Source: Gammaproteobacteria bacterium (GTDB lineage Bacteria > Pseudomonadota > Gammaproteobacteria > Steroidobacterales > Steroidobacteraceae). From it: 64,000 bases of DNA. Both the position numbers and the translations under genes were made by a program. How positions within the stretch are numbered: the first letter of the stretch is position 1; each line of letters begins with the position of its first letter. The stretch is taken from NCBI GenBank assembly GCA_003164785.1, contig PLUE01000022.1:92590-156589 (forward strand), written 5' to 3'. This document shows, piece after piece, positions 57,186-64,000 of the stretch. The notes under the pieces are model-generated. The model saw nothing but the letters and a program-made list of their open reading frames with translations, was not told the origin of the DNA and did not search any database.

Positions 57186-57847
57186 CGGGGATCACGCGAG
57201 GAGCTCTGCGCGTCGGATGGCATCCTGGACTTGAGCCTGCGCTCGCGCAGAACGCGCGCGGGGTTGCCGGCAACGATCGTCCAGGGCGGCACGTCCTTGG
57301 TCACCACCGAATAGGCGCCCACGACCGCGCCTTCACCGATGGTGATGCCGGGCCCGATGAAACACCCGGCGGCGACCCAAGACTGGGCGCCGATCGTGAT
57401 CGGGGAGAAGGTCAACGGCATCGTCGGATCCTCGAAATCGTGGGAAGCGCTGCACAGGTAGGTTTCCTGGGATACGGTGGCCTGCTCGCCCAGGGTGATA
57501 TGGGCGTAGTTGTACACCTCGACGCCGCGCCCCAGCGTGCAGTAGCGGCCCAGCGTCAGGCTCCACGGATGCCACACCTTGACGCCGTCCATGACCAATG
57601 CCGGCCGTTCGATCTTCGCGCCGAACAGGATCAATGCGTGGATGCGAAGCGGCGAAAGCACGCGGCCCGTGCCCCGCAGAAACAGCAGCTTGAACGGCAT
57701 CCACAGCACGCGACGAATCTTCACGCTGAGCGGCCAGCCCGAGCGCGTGTGCTGCAACTCGACGCGCAGAGGCTGAGTTTCGGATGGGTGCGCACCCGTG
57801 GACTCGTCACCGGGCGGCGGTGTCACGACGTCGCGGGGATCAACCAT
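57182..57847 (-). CDS. WcaF-like left-handed beta-helix acetyltransferase
   Basis: A 221-residue protein of the hexapeptide-repeat acetyltransferase superfamily. GAKIERPALVMDGVKVWHPWSL, GVEVYNYAHITLGEQATVSQ, and IGAQSWVAAGCFIGPGITIG form the coils, and the His in LCSASHDFEDP is the expected catalytic base, as in the WcaF/NodL group. It should O-acetylate a sugar of the polymer. I choose ATG 57847, overlapping the upstream GT4 gene by eight bases; starting at 57886 would overlap by 47. Confidence 0.88.
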   Translation of the reverse strand: MVDPRDVVTPPPGDESTGAHPSETQPLRVELQHTRSGWPLSVKIRRVLWMPFKLLFLRGTGRVLSPLRIHALILFGAKIERPALVMDGVKVWHPWSLTLGRYCTLGRGVEVYNYAHITLGEQATVSQETYLCSASHDFEDPTMPLTFSPITIGAQSWVAAGCFIGPGITIGEGAVVGAYSVVTKDVPPWTIVAGNPARVLRERRLKSRMPSDAQSSSRDPR

Positions 57848-58991
57848 ATTTGGCGACCACATCCAGGAGTCCGGTCGCCATCGCATCGACGGTGAACCGG
57901 CGCATGAACAGCCCGCGCGCGGCGACGGCCATCCCGGCCCGCTCGGCCGGCGTGAAGGCCAGCCACCGACGCAACAGCGTCACGGTGCCATCCAGCGTAT
58001 CAGGGGCCACCAACCCGGCCCCGGATGACTCGACCTCACGCCAGATGTTCACCTTGTCGGATATGAGCGCAGGCAGTCCGCATCCCAATGCCTCGGCGAC
58101 CGCGATGCCGAAATTCTCCTGGTGCGACGGCAGAACGAAGGCTTCCGCCGCATAGAAAGCGCCCCACTTCATGTCATTGCGAAGCATGCCCGGCCAGCTG
58201 ATCCGATCCGCCACCCCATGCTGCTCTGCCAGCGACTTGAGCACGCTCACCCAGCCGGTCTGGTCCGGACCGGCAATCACCAGTTGCAGCGCTGGGTCCG
58301 AGGCGGCCACCACGGCGAAGGCCTTGACCAGCAGATCGCAACCCTTCTTCTCGTGGATGCGGCTCAGGAACAGCAGAACGCGTCGGCCCCGCAGGTGCGG
58401 ATGCGCCGTCAAGAACGTCTCGCGCAATTCGGCGGCGTTGTCGGGAGGCGTCCGCGTGCCGTACGCAATGACGTGCTCCTTCGCGCGATACAGCCAGAAG
58501 GACTTTCTCGCCTGGAGCAATTCCTCCTCGCTGGTGAACAGCACCGCCCGTGCATCGCGCAGCACACGATAATCCGCCCACGGCCAGTACAGCCATTTCT
58601 TCAGATGCTTGAGCGGATAGGTTGCCTTGAACCATGGATCGAGCATTCCATGCGTGAATACGAAGTACGGGACGCGCAGTTTTCGCAGCGCCCGCCATGC
58701 GCCGAAACTGTGGTACTGCCACATGCCGTTGATGACCACCGCATCGTAGTTGCGGGCATGAGCCAGCAACCAATCGACCAATTTGTCGCTGTAGCGGTAG
58801 CTTCCCTTCGGGGGGCCGAGCGCATGCACCTTGAGCGGGAATTCCCCCAGGAATGTTTCGGCCGCATCGTCCAGCGAAACCACCTCGACGGTGTGCCCCA
58901 TCTCGGTCAGACGGACTCCGCGCTGGCGCACCCCCTCGGTCGGGCCGCCGCCATCGGGGTTGACGCTCGACAGGATATGCAGAATTCTCAC
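57840..58991 (-). CDS. GT4 family glycosyltransferase
   Basis: The 383-residue GT-B enzyme starts HILSSVNPDGGGPTEGVRQRG. It has VVINGMWQYHSFGAW in the acceptor domain, LFLSRIHEKKGCDLLV at the domain junction and EX7E in SHQENFGIAVAEALGCG. The start is GTG 58991 in a GTGA overlap with the next upstream GT4. The GMWQYH context occurs in transferases of colanic acid-like and other exopolysaccharide loci; the donor sugar is unknown. Confidence 0.92.
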   Translation of the reverse strand: MRILHILSSVNPDGGGPTEGVRQRGVRLTEMGHTVEVVSLDDAAETFLGEFPLKVHALGPPKGSYRYSDKLVDWLLAHARNYDAVVINGMWQYHSFGAWRALRKLRVPYFVFTHGMLDPWFKATYPLKHLKKWLYWPWADYRVLRDARAVLFTSEEELLQARKSFWLYRAKEHVIAYGTRTPPDNAAELRETFLTAHPHLRGRRVLLFLSRIHEKKGCDLLVKAFAVVAASDPALQLVIAGPDQTGWVSVLKSLAEQHGVADRISWPGMLRNDMKWGAFYAAEAFVLPSHQENFGIAVAEALGCGLPALISDKVNIWREVESSGAGLVAPDTLDGTVTLLRRWLAFTPAERAGMAVAARGLFMRRFTVDAMATGLLDVVAKYG

Positions 58992-60160
58992 CGCGCAGTC
59001 TCCAGCGCGAAGATCCGGGCGTAGATCTCCAGGTAGCGGCGAATGGCGCTGGCCGCATCGAAGCGCTTGACCCAGTCGCGGCCGCTTTGAATCACTTTCG
59101 CACGGTCCGCCTCGCTCAAGGACAGAAGCTCCTGCAACGCGGTCGCGCCCTGCTCGGCCCAGGTGTCGATGTCGGCCTCGGGCCGCAATCGTGGAATGTA
59201 TCGCGCCGCATCGCCCGCGACTTCGTTCATCGGCGGCTCATCGGTGGTGAGCACCGGACAACCACAGGCCTGCGCCTCGATGAGCGGCCAGCCGAATCCC
59301 TCCGCGAAACTCGGGAATATGAAGGCCCGTGCATGCGAATAGGCAGCCTGCAGCGTTTCGTTGTCGAGATTCTGAAAGAACAGCACCCGGCCGGCGGCCG
59401 GCACCTTGTCGATCATGCGGGCGATCTGGTTGCTCGGTTTCGGACCGATGCACCACAGCGGCAACGGATCGGCGACCATGCCGGCATAGTGCGAATACAG
59501 CGCGATGAGGCCGCCCTTGTTCTTGTACCACTGCCCGCCGCCCACGTGCAGCAGCATGCCGCCGGGCGTCGCCGGCAGTCCCGCCGCGCGCAGCTTGGCG
59601 AGCGCCGCCTCGGGCGTCATCGGCTGGTACGGAAAGTTCAGGCCGTTATAGACGACTTCGGACGTCATGGCCTTCACGCCGCCGAACCGTTGCAAATCAT
59701 CGCGGGTCTTGTTCGAGACGGAGATGAAATGGCGGCCCTTGCAAAAGCCCCGGCGGATGTATTTCTGATAGATGCGTCCGCTGAACGATGTGACGTGGCC
59801 GGGACCGTCCCCCAACGCCGACCGCAGATTGAGCAGGTCATGGACGTGAACGACGTGCGGACGATTCATGAGCAGCGGCACCCACGGACCCAGGGCTTGA
59901 TCCGCGAAGACGAACATCGTGTCCGCCGGGGTGGACGCCAGCACCTTGCGCACCTGGCGTGGAAAGATCAGGTACTGATCGATGTAGCCGCCCCACTTCG
60001 CGTACCTGTGACCCGCGAATAACTTGTGGAAATGCGGCTGGGGCGCGAGCATCGAGACTTCATGACCCAGGGCCACGAACGACCGCTGCAACATCTGGGC
60101 GAAGCGCGGCATGCTCTGCGAGGCGAGATACGGCGGATGGCAGAAGATCACAAGCTTCAT
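58988..60160 (-). CDS. GT4 family glycosyltransferase
   Basis: The 390-residue GT-B enzyme has VIFCHPPYLASQSMPRFAQML at the N-terminus, RPHVVHVHDLLNLRSAL in the acceptor domain and EX7E in PSFAEGFGWPLIEAQACGCP. It follows the polymerase gene after 34 bases and overlaps the next glycosyltransferase start. It is the third GT4 in the operon and probably acts in repeat-unit assembly on the inner face of the membrane. Confidence 0.92.
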   Translation of the reverse strand: MKLVIFCHPPYLASQSMPRFAQMLQRSFVALGHEVSMLAPQPHFHKLFAGHRYAKWGGYIDQYLIFPRQVRKVLASTPADTMFVFADQALGPWVPLLMNRPHVVHVHDLLNLRSALGDGPGHVTSFSGRIYQKYIRRGFCKGRHFISVSNKTRDDLQRFGGVKAMTSEVVYNGLNFPYQPMTPEAALAKLRAAGLPATPGGMLLHVGGGQWYKNKGGLIALYSHYAGMVADPLPLWCIGPKPSNQIARMIDKVPAAGRVLFFQNLDNETLQAAYSHARAFIFPSFAEGFGWPLIEAQACGCPVLTTDEPPMNEVAGDAARYIPRLRPEADIDTWAEQGATALQELLSLSEADRAKVIQSGRDWVKRFDAASAIRRYLEIYARIFALETAR

Positions 60161-60194
60161 CGATCAGTCTCTGCAATGAAACAGCGGCGGCACG

Positions 60195-61763
60195 TCAAGT
60201 CGCCTGCGGCAACCCCAGACTCATCGATGTCCGCTGCCGGAACACGAAACCGAACAGCAATCGTGCGAGGCAGAAAATCATCGTGTAGACCACGATCGTC
60301 TGCAGGAAGTTACGGAATATGAACACCAGGCTGTTGTTCACCGCATCCGACGTGATCCCGCGATAGAAGAAGCTCCACAGCGTCATCATGGCCAGGGGGG
60401 ACAGTTCGGCGATGCCGGACGGCCTTCGGAACGTCAACAGGTTCATCAATGCATACAAAAACAGGCAGCTCACGGCATACACGATGGGAAACAGCGGCCC
60501 GAGGATGACTTCACCCTGGGCGAACATCGAGCCCGTCTTACGGCCGCCCAACGTGACGCCGCGGCTCAGATAGGCCATGTAGTCGCCGATCGAAAAGTCG
60601 ATGTCCGCCTTGTCCACCGCAACGCCCAGCGTCTTCAATATGGGGGTGGGAAGAATCGCCCAGATGGCATCGATCGTGACGGCCCGCAATTGATCCTTGG
60701 AGGCCTGCGTGGTCAACAACGAGGCGAAATGGAATTGATTGTCATGAAATTTCGTCTCCACGAACCGCGCCAGGATCGGATTCGCGACGTAATGCTCATC
60801 GTACGCGGCGAACCGCGCCACGGCGGACGTCTCGCGGCGATATTCGGCGATGAGCGACGGGCGCCGCCAGACGGCAAAGGTTTTCTTGATCATCTCCACC
60901 GGCGACACGTGGCCGCGCGCGCCGCGGGCGATCGCCATCGACGTGGCGAGATCCGACAGCGGCCCCGACAGCGCCAGGAGGATCAGCGCCACCACGCCGA
61001 TCCTCGTGAGCGAGTCGCTGTGCAGCTCGCGCCGCGATCGCAGTCCGATGAGCAGGTACAACAGGCCGACGGTGACCAATCCGATGAACATGATGACGCG
61101 CACGTTGAGGCCGATGCCCACGAACACCACCATCATCGTGTAGATCGCCAGGAAAAAATTGTTCCGCCGGGCATTGCCGTAGCTCGGGCCGATTTCGCGG
61201 GCGAAGATGGGCAGCAGGAAAGGACCCCAGGCCAGGAAGTTGAAGCCGCCGGCAATGCGCGCCGCGACCCCCTCGTGCGCCGACGCGATGAAGCTCGCGA
61301 GACCGACGAGACCCATGAACCACACGACCTGGCTGGAGGGCGCCCGATAGCTCCCGGCCCATGACAACAAGCCGCGAACCACACCGACCCGCTGCGGACC
61401 CGGTACCTGGAAGAAGCGGTAGACGACCAGCATGACCAGGGCGATCGCCTGATAGAAGGCCAGGTGCGAAAAGGTATACAGCGGGTTGTAGAGCGACAGC
61501 CGCAACGGCGTCCAGAACCCCGTCTGCACCAGCAAGGCGCCCAACTGTGAGGTCACGCAAAAGCCGAGCAAGGCGATGGTCGCCAGCGGCTGATCGTCGG
61601 CGACGGTGCCCCATTTGATATACGCTAGAACACTCAGGCCCGAGAGCGCCACGATGGCCGCGGCGACGATGTTTTCGGATGACGGATCGATGACGCATTG
61701 CAGGGGAAACGCCAGCATCGTCGCCCACATCAACGCGTTCAAAATGGCGTACTTAACGCTCAT
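60195..61763 (-). CDS. Multi-spanning membrane protein, probable O-antigen/EPS polymerase (Wzy-like)
   Basis: The 522-residue protein has about ten hydrophobic segments, including LATIALLGFCVTSQLGALLV, AIALVMLVVYRFF and a run of helices in 190-250. A large hydrophilic loop (about residues 280-390) lies between the last helices. This layout, in a polysaccharide locus with a chain-length protein, is that of Wzy polymerases. Sequence identity between Wzy proteins is low, so the call rests on topology and context. The C-terminal WSFFYRGITSDAVNNSLVFIFRNF fits other O-antigen polymerase-family proteins. Confidence 0.75.
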   Translation of the reverse strand: MSVKYAILNALMWATMLAFPLQCVIDPSSENIVAAAIVALSGLSVLAYIKWGTVADDQPLATIALLGFCVTSQLGALLVQTGFWTPLRLSLYNPLYTFSHLAFYQAIALVMLVVYRFFQVPGPQRVGVVRGLLSWAGSYRAPSSQVVWFMGLVGLASFIASAHEGVAARIAGGFNFLAWGPFLLPIFAREIGPSYGNARRNNFFLAIYTMMVVFVGIGLNVRVIMFIGLVTVGLLYLLIGLRSRRELHSDSLTRIGVVALILLALSGPLSDLATSMAIARGARGHVSPVEMIKKTFAVWRRPSLIAEYRRETSAVARFAAYDEHYVANPILARFVETKFHDNQFHFASLLTTQASKDQLRAVTIDAIWAILPTPILKTLGVAVDKADIDFSIGDYMAYLSRGVTLGGRKTGSMFAQGEVILGPLFPIVYAVSCLFLYALMNLLTFRRPSGIAELSPLAMMTLWSFFYRGITSDAVNNSLVFIFRNFLQTIVVYTMIFCLARLLFGFVFRQRTSMSLGLPQAT

Positions 61764-61781
61764 GGCAATTTCCCGGTGGCT

Positions 61782-62816
61782 TCATGAATCGACCAACACC
61801 CGCGTAAGTATCTCATCCATAACATTTTCATTGCGGATCTGATTGGCAATATTTCGCACTTGTCCGGCGGCGGCGATCTCGCGGCGCCGGGTTTCATCGC
61901 TCAGCGCCAGCCTGCAGGCAGCCGCACACTCCTCCGCATCGCTCCAAAACAGCGCCTCGACACCCTCGGTGTACATCGCCAGATGCTCGCTGGTGCGTTC
62001 CGCGCATAGCAGACCCCCGAGCGCCGGGATCTCCAACGAGCGGGTCGTATGCAGGTCTCGATTGCCCTTGGACAGCAATCCAATGTTCACCCTGGTGCAC
62101 TCGATCGCCTTGGCATAGTCGTCCCCGGCGATCGGCCCACCCTTCCAGGCAGCCTGCAGGGCCGGCCATTCCGGCGCCTTGTTCCAATTGGAGCCGCGAA
62201 TGGACAGCGGCACGCCCAGTTCCAGCAATCTGAGCAGGAACGGTCCGCGCTCCGGAAACCAGGTGCCCAGGAACAACACCTCGGCATCCCATTGACGGTG
62301 GTCCTCTTCCGTGAGCAGCCGCGGTGCATGGGTCACTTCGTCGGACGACATGAACACACGCAGCACCCGCCTCGCTCCCGCCCTCTCGGCCTCCCGCGCA
62401 TTGTCCGGTCGCACCACGACGCACAGGTCATAGGAACTCAGGCTGCGACGATAGGCCCGAAACCGCGCCACGTCACGGGCGCCGAAGGGATCGTCGATCA
62501 CATAATTGGCGACTTTGTTCGCGTGTCGGCGCACCAACTCGATGATTCGAGGCGTCACCCATTCGCCGCTGTCGACCAAGCACACGTCGTACCGCCTGCC
62601 CTGCATCGCTTTCGGAAGCCGGCGCAGGATCCAGGGGGCGAACACCTGACCGCCGATCTTCCAGGTGATGCGGTACATCCACGGCGTTTGCGGCAGCAAC
62701 CGCCGCAGGTCGATGTGATGAACGGTGTGCCCGAGTCGCTGAATGGCTCTGGAGCGATCCAGACTGGTACCGTCGAGAGTCCCCAGATAGAGGATGGAAA
62801 GCGGTGGGCGACTCAA
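61782..62816 (-). CDS. CgeB-like (DUF3880) glycosyltransferase
   Basis: The 344-residue protein has a GT-B-like fold of the CgeB/DUF3880 group: SILYLGTLDGTSLDRSRAIQRLGH at the start, VLFLGTWFPERGPFLLRL and a C-terminal nucleotide-sugar site (LHTTRSLEIPALGGLLCAERT, EALFWSDAEECAAACRLAL). CgeB proteins are known from spore-coat polysaccharide addition in Bacillus and from capsule and maturation loci elsewhere. The start appears to be a TTG at 62816, with AGGTAG about eight bases ahead; no ATG fits. It is the first gene after an intercistronic hairpin. Confidence 0.85.
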   Translation of the reverse strand: MSRPPLSILYLGTLDGTSLDRSRAIQRLGHTVHHIDLRRLLPQTPWMYRITWKIGGQVFAPWILRRLPKAMQGRRYDVCLVDSGEWVTPRIIELVRRHANKVANYVIDDPFGARDVARFRAYRRSLSSYDLCVVVRPDNAREAERAGARRVLRVFMSSDEVTHAPRLLTEEDHRQWDAEVLFLGTWFPERGPFLLRLLELGVPLSIRGSNWNKAPEWPALQAAWKGGPIAGDDYAKAIECTRVNIGLLSKGNRDLHTTRSLEIPALGGLLCAERTSEHLAMYTEGVEALFWSDAEECAAACRLALSDETRRREIAAAGQVRNIANQIRNENVMDEILTRVLVDS

Positions 62817-62880
62817 GCGACTGCTACCTGTTGACGATTCAAGCGGAGAAAACGAGCCGCCCGACCGACCGGCGATCGGC

Positions 62881-62903
62881 GCGATCGCGGCAGCCGCGAT
62901 CGC
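62881..62903. terminator. Strong intercistronic stem-loop between the EpsG kinase and the CgeB-like gene
   Basis: Perfect 10-bp arms GCGATCGCGG (62881-62890) and CCGCGATCGC (62894-62903) with a CAG loop. On the minus strand it begins seven bases after the kinase stop. No T-tract follows, so it may protect or process mRNA, or attenuate transcription, rather than end it fully. Confidence 0.55.
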
Positions 62904-62909
62904 TCCCGA

Positions 62910-63794
62910 TCAAAACTCGTTGTACACCGTGCCAACCAGCTTGACGCCGGTCTGCTGCAGACTCTGGGTGGCGCTGACCAACTGCGCCTGGCGGGTGACG
63001 CTGCGCCGCGCAAGCATCAGCGCGCCGCCGGCGCGCCTTGCGACGATCTGCGCGTCCGCGGTTTCCGCAGCGGCGGGCGTGTCGATGATGATCACGTCGA
63101 ACTGATCCGTGAACCGCTCCAGGACCAGATCGAACACCGGCCGGCCGAGCAGTTCCTGCGGGTTCGGCGGCAGGATGCCGGCCGGCAGGACGAACAGCCG
63201 CAACTGCGGGTGGATACGGCAGGCGGCTTCCTTGCCGGCGCGTCCGGTCAGCAGCGCCGACAGCCCGATGGAATTACTCAGGTTGAACAGCATGTGCTGG
63301 CTCGGATGTCGCATGTCCGCGTCGATCAACAAAGTGCGCTCGCCGATCTGCGCGAACACGGTCGCCAGATTGGCGGCCAGCCAGCTGCGGCCCTCGCCGC
63401 GTCCGGGACTGGTGATGGCCAGCGCCTTGTGGTCCACATCGTTGAACCAACGATGCGCGAGCTGGCTGCGCAGCACCCGCAGCGGCTCGACGCTGTCGCT
63501 TTGCGGCATGTAGCCCGCGACCACGTCGTCCGACACGCCATTCGCGCCGCCGCGCGCGAGGATGGGGTAGTTGTATTGCTGGGCCAGGGCAAAATCGATG
63601 TCCTCCTGGGTCAGCAGCTTGAGGCGAATGGCGGCGTCGCCGAAGCGCATGCCGTTGGCGCCGGCGAAACGCTGGATCTCTTCGGCATCGGCAGGGTTCA
63701 AGCGTCCCTGTTCGATGAGAATCGCACCGAACGCACGACTACGATCGCGTGCGGGCATGGCCACTTCTGCGGTGGCGGCGGACACTTGTTTCAT
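62910..63794 (-). CDS. epsG: EpsG-type BY-kinase partner of the chain-length determinant
   Basis: The 294-residue cytoplasmic protein has an N-terminal domain (residues 20-80) like the MshE/T2SE N-terminal fold (ILIEQGRLNPADAEEIQRFA, LTQEDIDFALAQQYNYP), then a MinD/CpsD-like ATPase. Its P-loop is GRGEGRSWLA (131-140), with Arg instead of the usual Lys; the second motif is LLIDADMR and Walker B is VIIIDTPA. This GEGRS variant is typical of the EpsG family of exosortase-linked loci. There is no C-terminal Tyr cluster. Its ATG overlaps the chain-length protein stop in ATGA. Confidence 0.88.
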   Translation of the reverse strand: MKQVSAATAEVAMPARDRSRAFGAILIEQGRLNPADAEEIQRFAGANGMRFGDAAIRLKLLTQEDIDFALAQQYNYPILARGGANGVSDDVVAGYMPQSDSVEPLRVLRSQLAHRWFNDVDHKALAITSPGRGEGRSWLAANLATVFAQIGERTLLIDADMRHPSQHMLFNLSNSIGLSALLTGRAGKEAACRIHPQLRLFVLPAGILPPNPQELLGRPVFDLVLERFTDQFDVIIIDTPAAAETADAQIVARRAGGALMLARRSVTRQAQLVSATQSLQQTGVKLVGTVYNEF

Positions 63795-64000
63795 ATTGCG
63801 GACGGCTCCACTCGGGCCAATGCGTGCGAAGAACTTCGAGTCGTTCGGCTCTCGATCCTGATTCGGGGAATTTTCACCAGCAGGGGTATGCCCTCCAGCT
63901 GCGTCAGGTCGCTTGCTTCACGCACGCGCCGGTCGCTCAGCTCCACGATCAACGCGCCGGCCACGCCGAACACGCCACCCAGGAATACGATGATGAGCGC
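63791..64000 (-). CDS. epsF: C-terminal end of a Wzz/EpsF-type chain-length determinant (5' end beyond window)
   Basis: The minus-strand frame is open at base 64000 and ends at 63791, so only about 69 C-terminal residues are seen. It reads ALIIVFLGGVFGVAGALIVEL (second membrane helix) and then SDRRVREASDLTQLEGIPLLV and KIPRI, the standard end of polysaccharide co-polymerases. Overlap with the EpsG kinase and the family of the locus point to EpsF. The start of the gene lies outside the window. Confidence 0.85.
   Translation of the reverse strand, partial: ALIIVFLGGVFGVAGALIVELSDRRVREASDLTQLEGIPLLVKIPRIRIESRTTRSSSHALARVEPSAI

Noticed and set aside
62881..62888. GCGATCGC resembling the cyanobacterial HIP1 octamer
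   Set aside because: It is part of a local hairpin and I see no general enrichment in the window; the gene content is not cyanobacterial.

Overview
This 64 kb window is chromosomal DNA of a high-G+C gammaproteobacterium. KdpD, HrpA, MazG, MnmA, AcnA, a fused ThrA, YgiQ and E. coli-type FumC and PurB all fit that class. A leucine-degradation cluster, tryptophan 2,3-dioxygenase and an EpsF/EpsG/EpsL-type exopolysaccharide locus point to a free-living member near Xanthomonadales, Nevskiales or Steroidobacterales. That placement is inference. I see no rRNA, tRNA, CRISPR array, prophage or insertion sequence. Coding density is very high: many neighbours overlap through ATGA, GTGA or TTGA, and several convergent genes meet with almost no spacer.

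Layout. 1-4915 (+): the end of a kdp potassium-pump operon (kdpB partial, kdpC, kdpD) with no kdpE after kdpD. 4935-11812 (-): a tightly overlapped fumC, CoA-type Nudix hydrolase, mazG and hrpA unit; MazG carries a three-copy 48-bp in-frame repeat. 11866-18381 (+): purB, an uncharacterised gene, mnmA, acnA and a DUF1993 gene. 18416-22090 (-): a tandem pair of M16 peptidases (one active, one lacking the zinc motif) and a transglutaminase-like protease. 22393-23085 (+): a HAD phosphatase. 23140-26582 (-): DAHP synthase, tryptophan 2,3-dioxygenase, a YgjP-like metalloprotein and a TPR-like secreted protein. 26615-27415 (+): tatD. 27426-32762 (-): thrA, thrB, thrC and a NERD-domain gene. 32908-36588 (-): ygiQ and a DegP/DegQ protease. 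36901-42919: a leucine catabolism island with methylcrotonyl-CoA carboxylase (-) divergent from isovaleryl-CoA dehydrogenase and a GntR regulator (+), then a cupin. 42941-45466 (-): a secreted subtilase with a C-terminal sorting-like tail. 45719-51542 (+): aldehyde dehydrogenase followed by an AttEFGH-like ABC exporter set. 51543-64000 (-): a large exopolysaccharide locus.

The exopolysaccharide locus holds, in transcription order from the window's right edge, a Wzz-type chain-length protein (partial), an EpsG-type BY-kinase, a CgeB-like glycosyltransferase, a Wzy-like membrane polymerase, two GT4 glycosyltransferases, a WcaF-like acetyltransferase, a third GT4, a GT2, a beta-helix lipoprotein and an EpsL-like outer-membrane barrel. 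This gene set matches Wzx/Wzy-type exopolysaccharide loci linked to exosortases; flippase, exosortase and export porin are not in the window and presumably lie beyond its right edge.

The most unusual points are: several genes with a -10 box only 6-9 nt before the start codon and no ribosome binding site (candidate leaderless mRNAs); inverted repeats that embed the stop codons of convergent genes; a probable CheA-kinase relic between degP and the leucine cluster; a GntR-type operator candidate in the liu divergent promoter; the DAHP synthase/tryptophan dioxygenase operon; low-complexity insertions in several housekeeping enzymes; and the beta-helix lipoprotein/EpsL pair at the end of the polysaccharide locus.
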